A DNA stretch of 64,000 bases from Symsagittifera roscoffensis (Eukaryota; Xenacoelomorpha; Acoela; Convolutidae), in NCBI RefSeq assembly GCF_963678635.1, contig NW_026971193.1, positions 18,001-82,000 on the forward strand, written 5' to 3'. The position numbers were made by a program, and so were the translations under genes. The notes under the pieces are model-generated. The model had not been told where the DNA came from, made no database searches, and saw nothing but the letters and a program-made list of their open reading frames with translations. This document shows, one piece after another, positions 12,183-25,297 of this stretch (the first letter of the stretch is position 1; each line of letters starts with the position of its first letter).

Positions 12183-14527
12183 CCATGGGCTTGCGGCGTA
12201 GTAATGGCGAAAAAGAAAGGGGGCAGCTTAGGTTTTGTTGCGACTTTCGTTACTTGAACGCGTTAACGATAAAAGATGCGTACCCGATACCGCGAATAGA
12301 CGAGAGCCTCTCTATGTTTGGTGATGCCAAGTTCTTCACCACATTGGACTTGGGTTCTGCCGTCTGGCAGGTCCCTCTGCGGAAGAAGGATAGAGAGAAA
12401 ACCGGATTCGCGTGCAAATTAGGGTTGTACCAGTGGAAGAGGATGCCCTTCGGCTTGTGCAACGCAACGGCCACTTTTCAAAGACTGATGGCTCAGGCTT
12501 TGACCAGAGTGACAAAGAAGTACGGGAACCTTGTGATGTGTTACGTGGACGACGTGGTCATAGCGACACCAACCCTGGAAGACCATATTGATCGGATCGA
12601 TGAGGTCTTTGGATGCATGAAAAGAGCAGGCTTGAAGTGCAAACCATCGAAAAGTGAAATCCTTAGGGATTCAATCAAGTACCTGGGAAGAATGGTGGAC
12701 AGGCATGGTGTGAGGCCAGACCCGGAAGCAGTAGAAGCAGTGTTGACATGGAAGGCTCCCAGAACGGACACACAGCCCCACACAGCCCAGCCAACTACTA
12801 CCGGGAGTTCAAAAAAAGGATATGCGGACAAGGTGTATCCGATGCAGAAGCTGATGCGCAACAAAGGGAAAAAGTTCGAATGGAACGATGAAGCAGAAGT
12901 TGCCTCCGAGAACATAAAGCGGGAACTGTGCGAAGCGCCAGTGCTAGGCATGCCTACAGAAAAGGGCATGTATGTTCTTGACACAGACGCATCGGTAGTA
13001 GCCATCTCAGGAATATTGCATCAGGAGCAAGAATGGAATGGAAGAACGGTTCTCCGTCCCATTGCATACGGCAGCAAGGTCTTGAGTGACACTGAGATGA
13101 AATATGGCGCACCAAATGCAGAAATGTTTGCAGTAGTCACATTTGTGGAAAAATACCTCGCATACTTGGGGAGCGCTCCCTTTAAGTTACGCGTAGACAA
13201 CAGAGCGTTATCCTGGTTGAAGACCTACTCGATGGATCAGAGTTATATTGGTAGATGGATAGTAAGATTGGATGGCTACCATATGATAATCGAACACAGG
13301 ATGCGTGATAAACACCAGAACGCTGACAGCCTCAGCAAGAAAACTGAGTTCTATGAAAGATTGGAGCAGAAGCAAGCCAATCAGGCAGAAATAAAGGAAG
13401 GATTTTCGTTTCTGGACAAAGAAACTTATGAAGCGCTTCCCTTAACGAGATGGTTGGATAAGTCTGGACATCCAATTCCAGGGCATCCTGAGTTACCTGT
13501 AGAGAAAGCAGCCGAGATAAAGATCCTATCCAAGGTGGACCCGGTCCCCTTGGATCTGTTGCTGCGCTCAAACCTGGTCCAACAAGAACTCTCTCGCATG
13601 AACATAAATAGCCTATCATTATTGGATAAAACGGTGCAGGTCACACCGCAAATGATGCGGATGCTGGGTGGATTGTTAGAAAGAGAAGTGACCAGAGATG
13701 ACCCCGAGTGGACAGCAGCAGTGGCTCCACTAACAATCAGGGAGAAGATGAAGATCATGCCGTCCAGACGACAACACGAAGAGAACGAGAGGGATTGTAG
13801 GACAATAGTTCAGCAACTAGTATCCTCAATACCCCACGAGATTTTAACCAGTACTTCTTACGGACGGAAAGAACAGGGGAGCAGTACGCGAAGGAAAACC
13901 GTTACTTTTGTGGACCTGGATAAAGAAGGCGAGAAGGTAGAACAAAACCTGCTGCAAGATTGTTTGTCCGGGGAGACGAACAATGAGAAGAGCCAGCGAG
14001 TACAAGATCAACACCCGGGACAAGAAAGTTTGTCCGGGGAGTCTGAGATAGATGAAAAAGTTCCTGATGAGAAACAGGACCTGGGGAGCAAGGTTTTGTC
14101 TGGGGTGTTCAGATGGATGCGAAGAAGGCACAGACATGATCGAGAGGAGCGTGCAGACTCCATCACAACCTCTTCAACAGATGACAATTCCCGAAACTCA
14201 GGAATTGACACCTATTCAGACAGGAACTCGAGCTCGGGATCAGAACTGTCTGAACTAGCGATCCACACACTACTAGTGGAAACTCGGGCAAGGGATCTGG
14301 ACAGAGAGGTGTACCAGGATCCTGACAGTGATCGCTACCTTATACCAAGCGAAAGAGTCTTTGACAACGCAGCGGATGATTTGGAGACAATAGCTGTATC
14401 GAAACGTTCGATAAGTCTGATGCCACAAAGAGAGGTAGTCAGGACTGATCTCCAGCCGTTCAAGCAAGAAACACAGCCGCTGGCGAAGATTTGGTGCGTG
14501 AAGATGGAAGAAGACCCACACCAGCTC
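12183..14527 (+). pseudogene. pol: reverse transcriptase, RNase H and linker, copy A
   Basis: RT is recognised by the 'CDFRYLN', 'PFGL.NA' and YVDD (about 12541) motifs, then RNase H (DTDAS near 12981; D of 'RVDNRALSW' near 13195), then a long acidic linker. A 1-base loss in the G-run near 12225 shifts the frame against the upstream part. The RT segment that reads 'SFLGFANYY' in copy B is scrambled here by compensating indels near 12770-12815. The segment ends abruptly at about 14527, where it jumps back to sequence homologous to 11796. Confidence 0.85.
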
Positions 14528-14934
14528 AATTTAAAGAGGATTAATGAATTAAAATCTATTCATAAATAGTTTTCAATGAAATCCGAAACAGACGACGGCT
14601 TATTGAGCTGCTCAACTCACCCGGAACGCCCCTCGTCATATGAACTAAAATCTGACAAACCGGTTTTGCCAGAGATAGAACATTTAAAAGGGAAAATAGG
14701 TGAGAGAGATTTCGAAAAATTGCGGGACCTCTTAAATCGGAACGCAGATGTATTTTCAAAACATAAGGCGGATATCGGTTGCTGTAATTTCGTCGAACAC
14801 GAAATTGAACTTGAAGAGGGCGCCGTTCCCCATAGGGAAGGCGCAAGACGAATGACGCCACACAAGTCGGAAGCGTGCCGAGCGGAAATAGAAATGTTGC
14901 TTGAATACGACATGATAGAACCCTCGAAATTGCC
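14528..14934 (+). pseudogene. duplicated RT N-terminal fragment
   Basis: Copy of about 11790-12180, joined directly to the linker. The join shares only a few bases (AAT). It leads without a break into the first tandem unit at 14935. Confidence 0.8.
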
Positions 14935-16461
14935 ATGTCGAAATCGAATAGTCAGATGAGGGTCATGAAGACGTACTTGAACGCGAGATACAGACTCTTG
15001 GAGCTCCTAAGGGCGCAGAGAAATGATCGCATGACAAGCAACCTGAAAAGGTGGATCGAGAATGGTTCTCCGTATAAAGGGGACCTCGAGGAAGATAGTT
15101 ATCGTATCCTGAGACAGTACTTCATGCAGAAGGAAGGGAGGTTATATTTGAACAAGGACGGGATTGTGGCTTGCAAAAGAAGAGAAGAAGACAGAGTCCT
15201 ACACAAGTATAAAACAACAGACAGTGAACAGATAGGGCAGATCTATTTGGGTGAGGAGGAACTCAAAGTCCGCAGGATAGGTCATGACGCCATGATGGAA
15301 CAAGATGCAGTACACATTGGGTATGAAGCAGATGTGACCGCACATCTGCTCGACACCAACGGAAAGAAAATCGGAGTCACGGGGCTGCTGGACACAGCAG
15401 CGGTAGTGAGTGTGATGCCAATAAAAACTTGAGAAAGAATGGGCTTCACGAGGGAAGATCTGATTCCAACGAATCTCCGACTGGCTGCCGCCAATCGAGG
15501 AGCAATCTACGTAGCCGGAAGAACACCAATAACGGTTCTCCTCATGGGAGGACGGGTTCTTTGGATGAGCTTCCTAGTGGTAGAAAATTTGGACGACGCC
15601 GACCAATTCATCTTGGGCAGAGATTTTGTCAGGAGTTTTGACGTGATGATTGACTTGAACAACGGTCTGATACGGATTAGAAACCCGGACCGGAAGTATG
15701 TTAAGAAACCGATTAAGAGGATAATAACAGACGAAAACAAGGTACCAATTTTTTTAGATAGAAAAGTGAAACTACAGCCAGGACTTTAAATTAAATTCGT
15801 TGAGCGATAGTAAACAGGTTTGTTTAGTACCGAATCCAAATAGTCAGAGTTCGGTGATTTTAGGCCGGAGCTTCTCGGTAACGCGAAACGGACTGTGTGT
15901 CAGTGTGTTATTGAACACGCTGGACACCACGGTTTCAATCCAGCGTGGAAAGAAGCTTGGTTACGCTTTGCCGATGAGGACAGACTATGAGGAGACACAA
16001 AACTTGAAGAAACATAGTGTGAAAGACTGTCCTTATCATGCCAATAAAGATAAAATTTTAAAGAGGATTAATGAATTAAAATCTATTCATAAATAGTTTT
16101 CAATGAAATCCGAAACAGAAGACGGCTTATTGAGCTGCTCGACTCTCCCGGAACGCCCCTCGTCATATGAACTAGAATCTGACAAACCGGTTTTGCCAGA
16201 GATAGAACACTTAAAAGGGAAAATAGGTGAGGGAGATTTCGAAAAATTGCGGGACCTCTTAAATCGGAACGCAGATGTATTTTCAAAACATAAGGCGGAT
16301 ATCGGTTGCTTTAATTTCGTCGAACACGAAATCGAACTTGAAGAGGGCGCCGTTCCCCATAGGGAAGGCGCAAGACGAATGACGCCACACAAGTCGGAAG
16401 CGTGCCGAGCGGAAATAGAAATGTTGCTTGAATACGACATGATCGAACCCTCGAAATCGCC
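14935..16461 (+). pseudogene. tandem unit 1 with protease domain
   Basis: The protease active site is changed from DTGA to DTAA (near 15393-15404), and TGA replaces the following TGG codon at 15430-15432. It also carries the family TAG at 16094-16096. It reads from the pre-integrase segment (14935-15210) into the protease (15235-15790) and then RT N-terminal sequence. It could not encode an active protease. Confidence 0.85.
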
Positions 16462-17988
16462 ATGTCGAAATCGAATAGTCAGATGAGGGTCATGAAGACG
16501 TACTTGAAGGCGAGATACAGACTCTTGGATCTCCTAAGGGCGCAGAGAAATGATCCCATGACAAGCAACCTGAAAAGGTGGATCGAGAATGGTTCTCCGG
16601 ATAAAGGGGACCTCGAGGAAGATAGTTATCGTATCCTGAGACAGTACTTCATGCAGAAGGAAGGGAGGTTATATTTGAACAAGGACGGGATTGTGGCTTG
16701 CAAAAGAAGAGAAGAAGACAGAGTCCTTTACAAGTATAAAACAACAGACAGTGAACAGATAGGGCAGATCTATTTGGGTGAGGAGGAACTCAAAGTCCGC
16801 AGGATAGGCCACGACGCCATGATGGAACAAGATGCAGTACACATTGGGTATGAAGCAGATGTGACCGCACATCTGCTCGACACCAACGGAAAGAAAATCG
16901 GAGTCACAGGGCTGCTGGACACAGGAGCGTTAGTGAGTGTGATGCCAATAAAAACTTGGGAAAGAATGGGCTTCACGAGGGAAGATCTGATTCCAACGAA
17001 TCTCCGACTGGCTGCCGCCAGTCGAGGAGCGATCTACGTAGCCGGAAGAACACCAATAACAGTTCTCCTCATGGGAGGACGGGTTCTTTGGATGAGCTTC
17101 CTAGTGGTAGAAAATTTGGACGACGCCGACCAATTCATCTTGGGCAGAGATTTCGTCAGGAGTTTTGACGTGATGATTGACTTGAACAACGGTCTGATAC
17201 GGATTAGAAACCCGGACCGGAAGTATGTTAAGAAACCGATCAATAGGATAATAACAGACGAACCAAGGTACCAATTTTTTTAGATAGAAAAGTGAAACTA
17301 CAGCCAAGGACTTTAAATTAAATTCGTTATGCGATAGTAAACAGGTTTGTTTAGTACCGAATCCAAATAGTCAGAGTTCGGTGATTTTAGGCCGGAGCTT
17401 CTCGGTAACGCGAAACGGACTGTGTGTCAGTGTGTTCTTGAACACGCTGGACACCACGGTTTCAATCCAGCGTGGAAAGAAGCTTGGTTACGCTTTGCCG
17501 ATGAGGACAGACTATGAAGAGACACAAAACTTGAAGAAACATAGTGTGAAAGACTGTCCTTATCATGCCAATAAAGATAAAATTTTAAAGAGGATTAATG
17601 AATTAAAATCTATTCATAAATAGTTTTCAATGAAATCCGAAACAGACGACGGCTTATTGAGCTGCTCGACTCTCCCGGAACGCCCCTCGTCATATGAACT
17701 AGAATCTGACAAACCGGTTTTGCCAGAGATAGAACACTTAAAAGGGAAAATAGGTGAGGGAGATTTCGAAAAATTGCGGGACCTCTTAAATCGGAACGCA
17801 GATGTATTTTCAAAACATAAGGCGGATATCGGTTGCTTTAATTTCGTCGAACACGAAATCGAACTTGAAGAGGGCGCCGTTCCCCATAGGGAAGGCGCAA
17901 GACGAATGACGCCACACAAGTCGGAAGCGTGCCGAGCGGAAATAGAAATGTTGCTTGAATACGACATGATAGAACCCTCGAAATCGCC
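16462..17988 (+). pseudogene. tandem unit 2 with protease domain
   Basis: Best preserved fusion: a 273-codon frame (16462-17283) joins the pre-integrase segment to a protease with DTGA intact (near 16920) and the downstream TGG kept. The frame ends at 17281-17283 because of small deletions near 17263 and 17307. Whether such a chimera was ever expressed is unknown. Confidence 0.85.
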
Positions 17989-19488
17989 ATGTCGAAATCG
18001 AATAGTCAGATGAGGGTCATGAAGACGTACTTGAAGGCGAGATACAGACTCTTGGATCTCCTAAGGGCGCAGAGAAATGATCGCATGACAAGCAACCTGA
18101 AAAGGTGGATCGAGAATGGTTCTCCGGATAAAGGGGACCTCGAGGAAGATAGTTATCGTATCCTGAGACAGTACTTCATGCAGAAGGAAGGGAGGTAATA
18201 TTTGAACAAGGACGGGATTGTGGCTTGCAAAAGAAGAGAAGAAGACAGAGTCCTTTACAAGTATAAAACAACAGACAGTGAACAGATAGGGCAGATCTAT
18301 TTGGGTGAGGAGGAACTCAAAGTCCGCAGGATAGGCCATGACGCCATGATGGAACAAGATGCAGTACACATTGGGTATGAAGCAGATGTGACCGCACATC
18401 TGCTCGACACCAACGGAAAGAAAATCGGAGTCACAGGGCTGCTGGACACAGGAGCGTTAGTGAGTGTGATGCCAATAAAAACTTGGGAAAGAATGGGCTT
18501 CACGAGGGAAGATCTGATTCCAACGAATCTCCGACTGGCTGCCGCCAGTCGAGGAGCGATCTACGTAGCCGGAAGAACACCAATAACAGTTCTCCTCATG
18601 GGAGGACGGGTTCTTTGGATGAGCTTCCTAGTGGTAGAAAATTTGGACGACGCCGACCAATTCATCTTGGGCAGAGATTTCGTCAGGAGTTTTGACGTGA
18701 TGATTGACTTGAACAACGGTCTGATACGGATTAGAAACCCGGACCGGAAGTATGTTAAGAAACCGATCAATAGGATAATAACAGATGAACCAAGGTACCA
18801 ATTTTTTTAGATAGAAAAGTGAAACTACAGCCAAGGACTTTAAATTAAATTCGTTATGCGATAGTAAACAGGTTTGTTTAGTACCGAATCCAAATAGTCA
18901 GAGTTCGGTGATTTTAGGCCGGAGCTTCTCGGTAACGCGAAACGGACTGTGTGTCAGTGTGTTCATGAACACGCTGGACACCACGGTTTCAATCCAGCGT
19001 GGAAAGAAGCTTGGTTACGCTTTACCGATGAGGACAGACTATGAAGAGACACAAAACTTGAAGAAACATAGTGTGAAAGACTGTCCTTATCATGCCAATA
19101 AAGATAAAATTTTAAAGAGGATTAATGAATTAAAATCTATTCATAAATAGTTTTCAATGAAATCCAAAACAGACGACGGCTTATTGAGCTGCTCGACTCT
19201 CCCGGAACGCCCCTCGTCATATAAACTAGAATCTGACAAACCGGTTTTGCCAGAGATAGAACACTTAAAAGGGAAAATAGGTGAGGGAGATTTCGAAAAA
19301 TTGCGGGACCTCTTAAATCGGAACGCAGATGTATTTTCAAAACATAAGGCGGATATCGGTTGCTGTAATTTCGTCGAACACGAAATCGAACTTGAAGAGG
19401 GCGCCGTTCTCCCACACAAGTCGGAAGCGTTCCGAGCGGAAATAGAAATGCTGCTTGAACACGACATGATAGAACCCTCGAAATCGCC
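17989..19488 (+). pseudogene. tandem unit 3 with protease domain
   Basis: Nearly identical to unit 2 but has TAA at 18196-18198 in the pre-integrase part and a 27-bp deletion near 19410 in the RT N-terminal part. The protease frame restarts at 18202 and runs to 18810 with DTGA intact. Confidence 0.85.
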
Positions 19489-21115
19489 ATGTCGAAATCG
19501 AATAGTCAGATGAGGGTCATGAAGACGTACTTGAAGGCGAGATACAGACTCTCGGATCTCCTAAGGGCGCAGAGAAATGATCGCATGACAAGCAACCTGA
19601 AAAGGTGGATCGAGAATGGTTCTCCGGATAAAGGGGACCTCGAGGAAGATAGTTATCGTATCCTGAGACAGTACTTCATGCAGAAGGAAGGGAGGCTATG
19701 TTTGAACAAGGACGGGTTTGTGGCTTGCAAAAGAAGAGAAGAAGACAGAGTCCTATACAAGTATAACGCGATAGTGTTGCCGCAACTCTATCAGACAGAA
19801 CTATTATTCAGGTCGCATGATCAGATGGGCCATCAGGGGATCGATAAAGTATATCAGAGAATCCTGAAGCGCTTTGAGTGGTCTGGAATGAAAAAGGCAT
19901 GCGAGAAGTGGGTAACAGCATTTCTGTCATGCCAACAGGTCAAGGATCCAAGGAAATTGCGATTTCCTTTACAATCGTTCGAATCGTCTGAATTCAACGA
20001 GGTGGTGCAGATAGATCACCAAAAGATATGCATGACAGACAGTGGTTAGAATCAGGTGTTGGTCATGATAGATCATTTTACGAAGTATGCAGAGGCCGTG
20101 CCCTGCATAACTGCCTCGGCGGAAGAGACATGCGACCACTTGATCAATACGTGGATAGCGAGACATGGTTGTCCGATGACGTTTCAATCGGATAATGGAA
20201 CAGCTTTCGTAGGAGAGCTTACGAAAGAGCTTATGAGACGCTCACAGGTTGCTCAGGCTCACTCCACATCACACCACCCCCAGACGAATGGCTTAGTGGA
20301 AAGACAGAATAGGACGTTAGTGTCGATGCTGAGAGTATATTGTTCCAGGTACATGACCGATTGGGACAGATACCTTCCACAGGTGATGGGAGCCTATAAT
20401 AGCACGCAACACTCCACCACTGGAGATAGTCCACACATGATGCTAACTGGACACGAGAAGTCTTTACCCTTAAACTTTTTCTACCCAGAGTATGAGGGAA
20501 AGAAAACGTCCCCACAGGTCTACGTGAGGGATGTAATCAGACGTCAACAGGAGTTGAACGATTTGTGTAGACGAAATACTGTAGATGAAAAAATTTGACA
20601 TGAAAGCAGCTGGTGCAAAAGCTTACAAGGTGGGAGATTACGTATGGGTATTTCAGAACGTTATACCACCGAAAGGAACGAAAAAGCTCCTAAAAAAGTG
20701 GAGGGGACCCTTCATGATTACGGAAGTGCATCAGGTGGGACGCTTTTACAGACTGAGTACTGGCCGAGCCGCTCATTACGAAAACATTAAGCCACACAAT
20801 CCATCGACAGAAGACTGGTGTATACCTGCAGACATGGAAGAAGGGGATTAGCTAATGATGGATCCTGCTTGTGAGGTCAACGAGAAGGGCACGAGGGAGA
20901 TGAACGATGGAAACAAAGTCGTGGAGGAAGGAACGAATACACCGCTGGACCTGGATCCAAACGAGGTGATCGAAGCGGACGATGAAACCTTACCCTACGC
21001 AGAGGAGGATTGGCAGGATCCCGTACAGATGGAGGTTCCCAAGAATTTGGAACCGGATCTTCCGTTCACGATGCAGACTCGTCAGAGTGACGGGAAGACC
21101 CATAAAGAGATATAA
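19489..21115 (+). pseudogene. pol: integrase and C-terminal tail, copy A
   Basis: A fourth start of the tandem unit runs here into true integrase instead of protease. The HHCC zinc motif lies at about 19812-19935 (second-to-last Cys region changed: 'AFLSC' where copy B has 'ACLSC'), followed by a D,D,E catalytic core (D near 20015, D near 20190, E near 20300) and a GPY/F-like module (20690-20800). Breaks: TAG at 20047-20049, a deletion and stop near 20580-20598, TAG at 20849-20851, and a frameshift near 21105. The loss of one zinc-binding Cys plus the stops make it inactive. Confidence 0.85.
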
Positions 21116-21167
21116 TCCTTACGGTGACGACTTTGTATGGATAGGATAGATAGATCTGAAGAAGATA

Positions 21168-22154
21168 GTGGAAGAAGTAGTGGGTCTAGAAGAAAAAACG
21201 GTGTCACAAGACATTGACATAGTCGATGATCACGACGATGAGTGGGTCGACGACCGGTCGAAACCAGAGGTAGAATCCGACGACGAGAAACAGCAGTCAT
21301 ATGAACAAGACTTGACGAACCTGCGTGTCTTAGAATGGCTGAACGAAATGACGTCGGACCCAAAGGAGACCAGTGTCAGGATTCAAGACGTAGATCGTGA
21401 AAGCATAAAATACATGAAGACCAAACGAGATGATCCTTCCTGGGCTGCCCAGGAAGGGCTATTACTCTTTCCGGCTTCCAATCTCGATTTGATACCCGGT
21501 ATGCGATCAACGGGGACGTCGATGGATATTTTTGTCCGGGGAGTGGGGGTAAGACTTACCCACACTGAAAACTTGATAGTAAAAAATTTAAGATTAGCAA
21601 GAAAAACAGGAGACTTAGAAGCAGAAACAGGCGAAGAACCTAAGAAACCTGACATAGGGAGGGTAGTTGAGTCATATTTTAACTTACCAAATGAATATTC
21701 AAGTAACATAATACTAACAGACCGTGATTTTATACTCACAAATAGAACATGTGCGATAGCAATCACGACAGACATGAGTTTTAGGACAGCGTTAGCGGCA
21801 GATTTTAAGAGAGAATATAAAAACATAGAGTTCCTATGGAAGCAAAGACCAGGGATAGGGGGCGTAGCAGCCTTACCTCCGGCGGCGTCACAGATACCGG
21901 GAAAATACCTATGCTTCTTGGTAACGAGGGCGACGGAGAAGCAGCACATGGACCCGGAAAACCTAGTCTTGTCCTTGACGAGATTGAGAGACTTCCTCGT
22001 GGAAATGGACGTGAAGGAGCTTTCGCTTCCAGTGTACGACCCGAACAGAGGACGACTGCACACTCGAGAACTGTACGCGCTGGTACAAGTGATATTCTCT
22101 GATACTAATATACAAGTATATTTACATAAGAAATATTACTTAAGTATAGGCTGA
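21168..22154 (+). pseudogene. macro-like C-terminal domain, copy A (first copy)
   Basis: A 328-codon frame homologous to the end of the copy B polyprotein. An acidic linker is followed, from about 21665, by a macro-like fold comparable to TARG1/OARD1: 'CAIAIT', 'TALAADFKREY', 'GGVAAL', 'GKYLCFLVTR' and 'KELSLPVYD' align with the order of TARG1 strands and helices. The frame is separated from the integrase tail by a frameshift near 21115. See the copy B entry for residue comments. Confidence 0.7.
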
Positions 22155-22435
22155 GTGACGGGCGTGAGGGTATTAGGCTAAAGACTAAGTTAAATGATAT
22201 GTGTGATATGTATGTTATGTGAAGTGTTATGTTAGTAAGATCTTGGGTAAGAAGGGGTTAGTGACCATGAACAACTGAATGACGATCTTAGGAATAGATC
22301 CAAAGTTTGGACTGTCCAATCTTAGATCGAATTCCAAAATTTTAGAGACCGATTGATTTTAATAAGTTTTAGGATTTAAGTTTTAAAAATCTTTTTACCT
22401 GACTGTTTTTAAGTAAATTTTAACGAGAAGTTAAG
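22155..22435. other. untranslated spacer with deletion junction (copy A)
   Basis: Matches 47582-47860 in copy B up to 'GTTAAGGTGA', then switches to sequence matching 52811 in B. About 4.95 kb holding ORF2, ORF3, ORF4 and the start of ORF5 is missing. The join lies in a shared CTGAC.AGTGTGA motif present at both ends of the missing piece in B, suggesting deletion between short direct repeats. Confidence 0.8.
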
Positions 22436-24762
22436 GTGATCCTGACTAGTGTGAAACCGGAGTTGAAAGTAGGAGGAAGGTTTCAGACGAGAACCTTCCT
22501 AGCACCCTTCGGCTGTGAGGAAATCAAAGTGGTCCATGGAGAAGAGGAAGATGGATCGGCCGGCACACTGATCATACCGAAATTTCCGGAAGGGGCGGAC
22601 AAGGAAAGGCAAGGTCGCTCAAGCTCGAAGAAGGATATGTCGGAAGGAGATGACGGACAGGGAGGAAGCCGTCAAGCGGAAGAACCCATGCATCAAGATG
22701 CAAGTCAAGCTGGTGGGGAAGACGACAGGGCATCGACAAGAGGAGTATCCAGCTTGGATTTCAATATCTTCAGTGATCTTGAGAAAAACGCGGTTACGTT
22801 GGCGGCGACTGAGCCAGCGGATGAAGGCATTTCGACACTGGAACCTCCGTCAGCCTTTACAGAAATGAAACGAAATTTACCGGAGAGCAGCTCTCCTGGC
22901 AATTCGAGAAATAACTGGAGCAACCTTAGAAATGGAAATACTTAGCCAATGTGGAGAAAGCACGATGAAAGACTTTAAACCATCTCCCATGAACCACGGA
23001 AAGGGAAGTGTCGCAGGAAAACTAGTACCAGTGGAGTATAACCGACTGACAGTGTCGGAGACTGTGTCAATAGATGAACCCGCCGGTGGATACATGGAGA
23101 TGTTAGAATACCGAATGTCGGCTAGAGGGTATGTGATGGCTCTGGAAGACGAAATGGCCATGGAAGGTTATCTGGAGACAATGTTGCGAGGCACCACCCT
23201 CAAGCAGAAGGCGTATGGGACTTTAGCGTCATCCGAGATGCAGGCAGAAACGATCGAGCAGTTAGTGAGCCTTCCATGGAAAGCAGTGGTGTTGAAGTAC
23301 TTCGAAGAGGAAATGAGGACTACGCCGAGAATGCACGCTCTCATGGCAGTACCTTACGTGAGAACCGAAATACAATTGAGGTTCGCCTGGTGCATGATGG
23401 GATTAACTCGCGGGCAGTGTTGCTTAGATTCTGGACGTCGAGGATTGTAACGATTAAGAGCGCTAATAATCCACAGACCAAATTGGGACTGGTCTTGGAA
23501 GAAGAGGTGACTGCACCTTCCGTACCAAAATCCGACAAAAGAGTGGAGTTTGGGTTGGGCTTCTCAGATGAACTACTGAGAACGAGCTTGATGGTAGTGT
23601 GGGAACTGATGAGACCATCATGGTGTCCTAGTCCCAATGCTGACTCGATATTACGGGCGACACAAGATGTGCAGAGGGAGCTGAACGCAGACTGTAATCA
23701 GCGTGACCTTAATATCATATATAATGTGATGATAACAGCCTCTAGGAGCAACGGGGAAGACAAAGTGGAGTTGCCTGGCTGGGGACCAGAGGACTGGGTC
23801 AAACCTGGTGGCTGTCTGGCGGAAATCTGTGGACTGGAAGGTCATGTTTGTGGAGGTGACCCTAGAGAGACAACACAAGCAATTGACGGAACTGATCGCA
23901 GATTGCCATGGAGGAACCGAGGTGAATCTAGTGACTGCACTAGGATTCTACAGCATGTTTGGTTCTTTAGAGTCACTGTTGAACCTAGAACAGAAACATG
24001 AGATGGTCACAGCCATCAGTGTAGAAGTGTTCCCAGGAGTTCTGCAAACTGAGCAAAAGTACATAGGAAAATGGAGGGAAGCGATCGAGACGGAATTGAA
24101 CATCAGACATAGTGAGTCTTATTGTAGACCATCAGGAGCACGATATTTGGTGGGATCGACATTGGCTCCAATGTGCAAGAGTAGATACCCGGTGCATTTC
24201 GTGGCTGTGGATGTAAAGAGTACGAGAACAATCGTGGATCAAGCCTTCTCAGTGCCAAAGTGTGTGCGATTAACGAGAATATCCGAAAAATCTTACGAGT
24301 TGCTATGTAAGATGTTCTCAGCAGTTCCAGAGAGAACAAGGGAGGAGTTGGAATCGATTCTGGGAAGGAAGTTCATGGGATACGTGAGTGGGAACTTCAG
24401 TGACTTTGAAAGACAGAAACAGTGAGGATCAACCGTTACAGATTACAATACAGTAGACGAGAATGATGAAGTCCACCGAGTGATGATGGAAGTGGAACCA
24501 TTACTGGAAGCTTCGGGAAAACGCAATTGGAGGAGCATCATATTGACACATGACGAGTTTCCCTGCCACTGCTTGCTGCAGACCTTGTGGTATCCCGAGC
24601 GTAGTAATCTGGTATTGATCTGGGACTCTGGAGAGCTGCTCTCCATGGGTTTACCAGACTCATCACGGCCCATAACAATAGTGATAGTGGGAGTTATGAT
24701 GGCGATACGATGGCTGGAAGCTCATGTGAGAGAGAACAATAGACAGGAAGCGCCAACGAGAG
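22436..24762 (+). pseudogene. ORF5 remnant, copy A first copy (internally deleted)
   Basis: Matches the accessory ORF5 of copy B but begins inside it (equivalent to about 52812) and has two internal deletions: near 22916 (joining sequence equivalent to 25783 and 26461 of the second copy) and near 23416 (equivalent to 26939 and 27424). It also has a stop at 24423-24425 and smaller gaps near 23885. At 24762 it jumps back into the macro domain, producing a tandem duplication. Confidence 0.8.
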
Positions 24763-25024
24763 AAATACCGGGAAAATACCTATGCTTCTTGGTAACGAGG
24801 GCGACGGAGAAGCAGCACATGGACCCGGAAAACCTAGTCTTGTCCTTGACGAGATTGAGAGACTTCCTCGTGGAAATGGACGTGAAGGAGCTTTCGCTTC
24901 CAGTGTACGACTCGAACAGAGGACGACTGCACACTCGAGAACTGTACGCGCTGGTACAAGTGATATTCTCTGATACTAATATACAAGTATATATACATAA
25001 GAAATATTACTTAAGTATAGGCTG
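24763..25024 (+). pseudogene. macro-like domain tail, copy A second copy
   Basis: Duplicate of 21892-22153 fused in frame to the ORF5 segment before it, so that a 181-codon chimera (24480-25025) results. Only the C-terminal half of the macro-like fold is present. The junction falls at 'AGAGAAATACCGGG'. Confidence 0.8.
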
Positions 25025-25297
25025 AGTGACGGGCGTGAGGGTATTAGGCTAAAGACTAAGTTGTATGATATGTGTGATATGTATGTTATGTTATGTGTTA
25101 TGTTAGTAAGATCTTGGGTAAGAAGGGGTTAGTGACCATGAACAACTGAATGACGATCTTAGGAATAGATCCAAATTTTGGACTGTCCAATCTTAGATCA
25201 AATTCCAAAATTTTAGAGACCGATTGATTTTAATAAATTTTAGGATAAAAATTTTTTTACCTGACTGTTTTTAAGTAAATTTTAACTAGAAGTTAAG
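25025..25297. other. duplicated spacer (copy A)
   Basis: Second copy of the spacer 22155-22435, with small differences and the same ORF2-4 deletion junction. The deletion therefore predates the tandem duplication. Confidence 0.75.

Larger units (their letters stand above)
14935..19488 (+). repeat. tandem array of a 1,527-bp chimeric pol unit (3 copies)
   Basis: Units begin with the same junction ATGTCGAAATCGAATAG at 14935, 16462, 17989 and again at 19489: spacings 1,527, 1,527 and 1,500 bp (the third lacks 27 bp near 19410). Each unit fuses about 280 bp of the pre-integrase region to about 1.25 kb running from the protease to the RT N-terminus. The internal join is at 'AAGTATAAAACAACAG'. Units differ by scattered substitutions, so they are separate copies rather than a simple read repeat. 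Confidence 0.9.
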
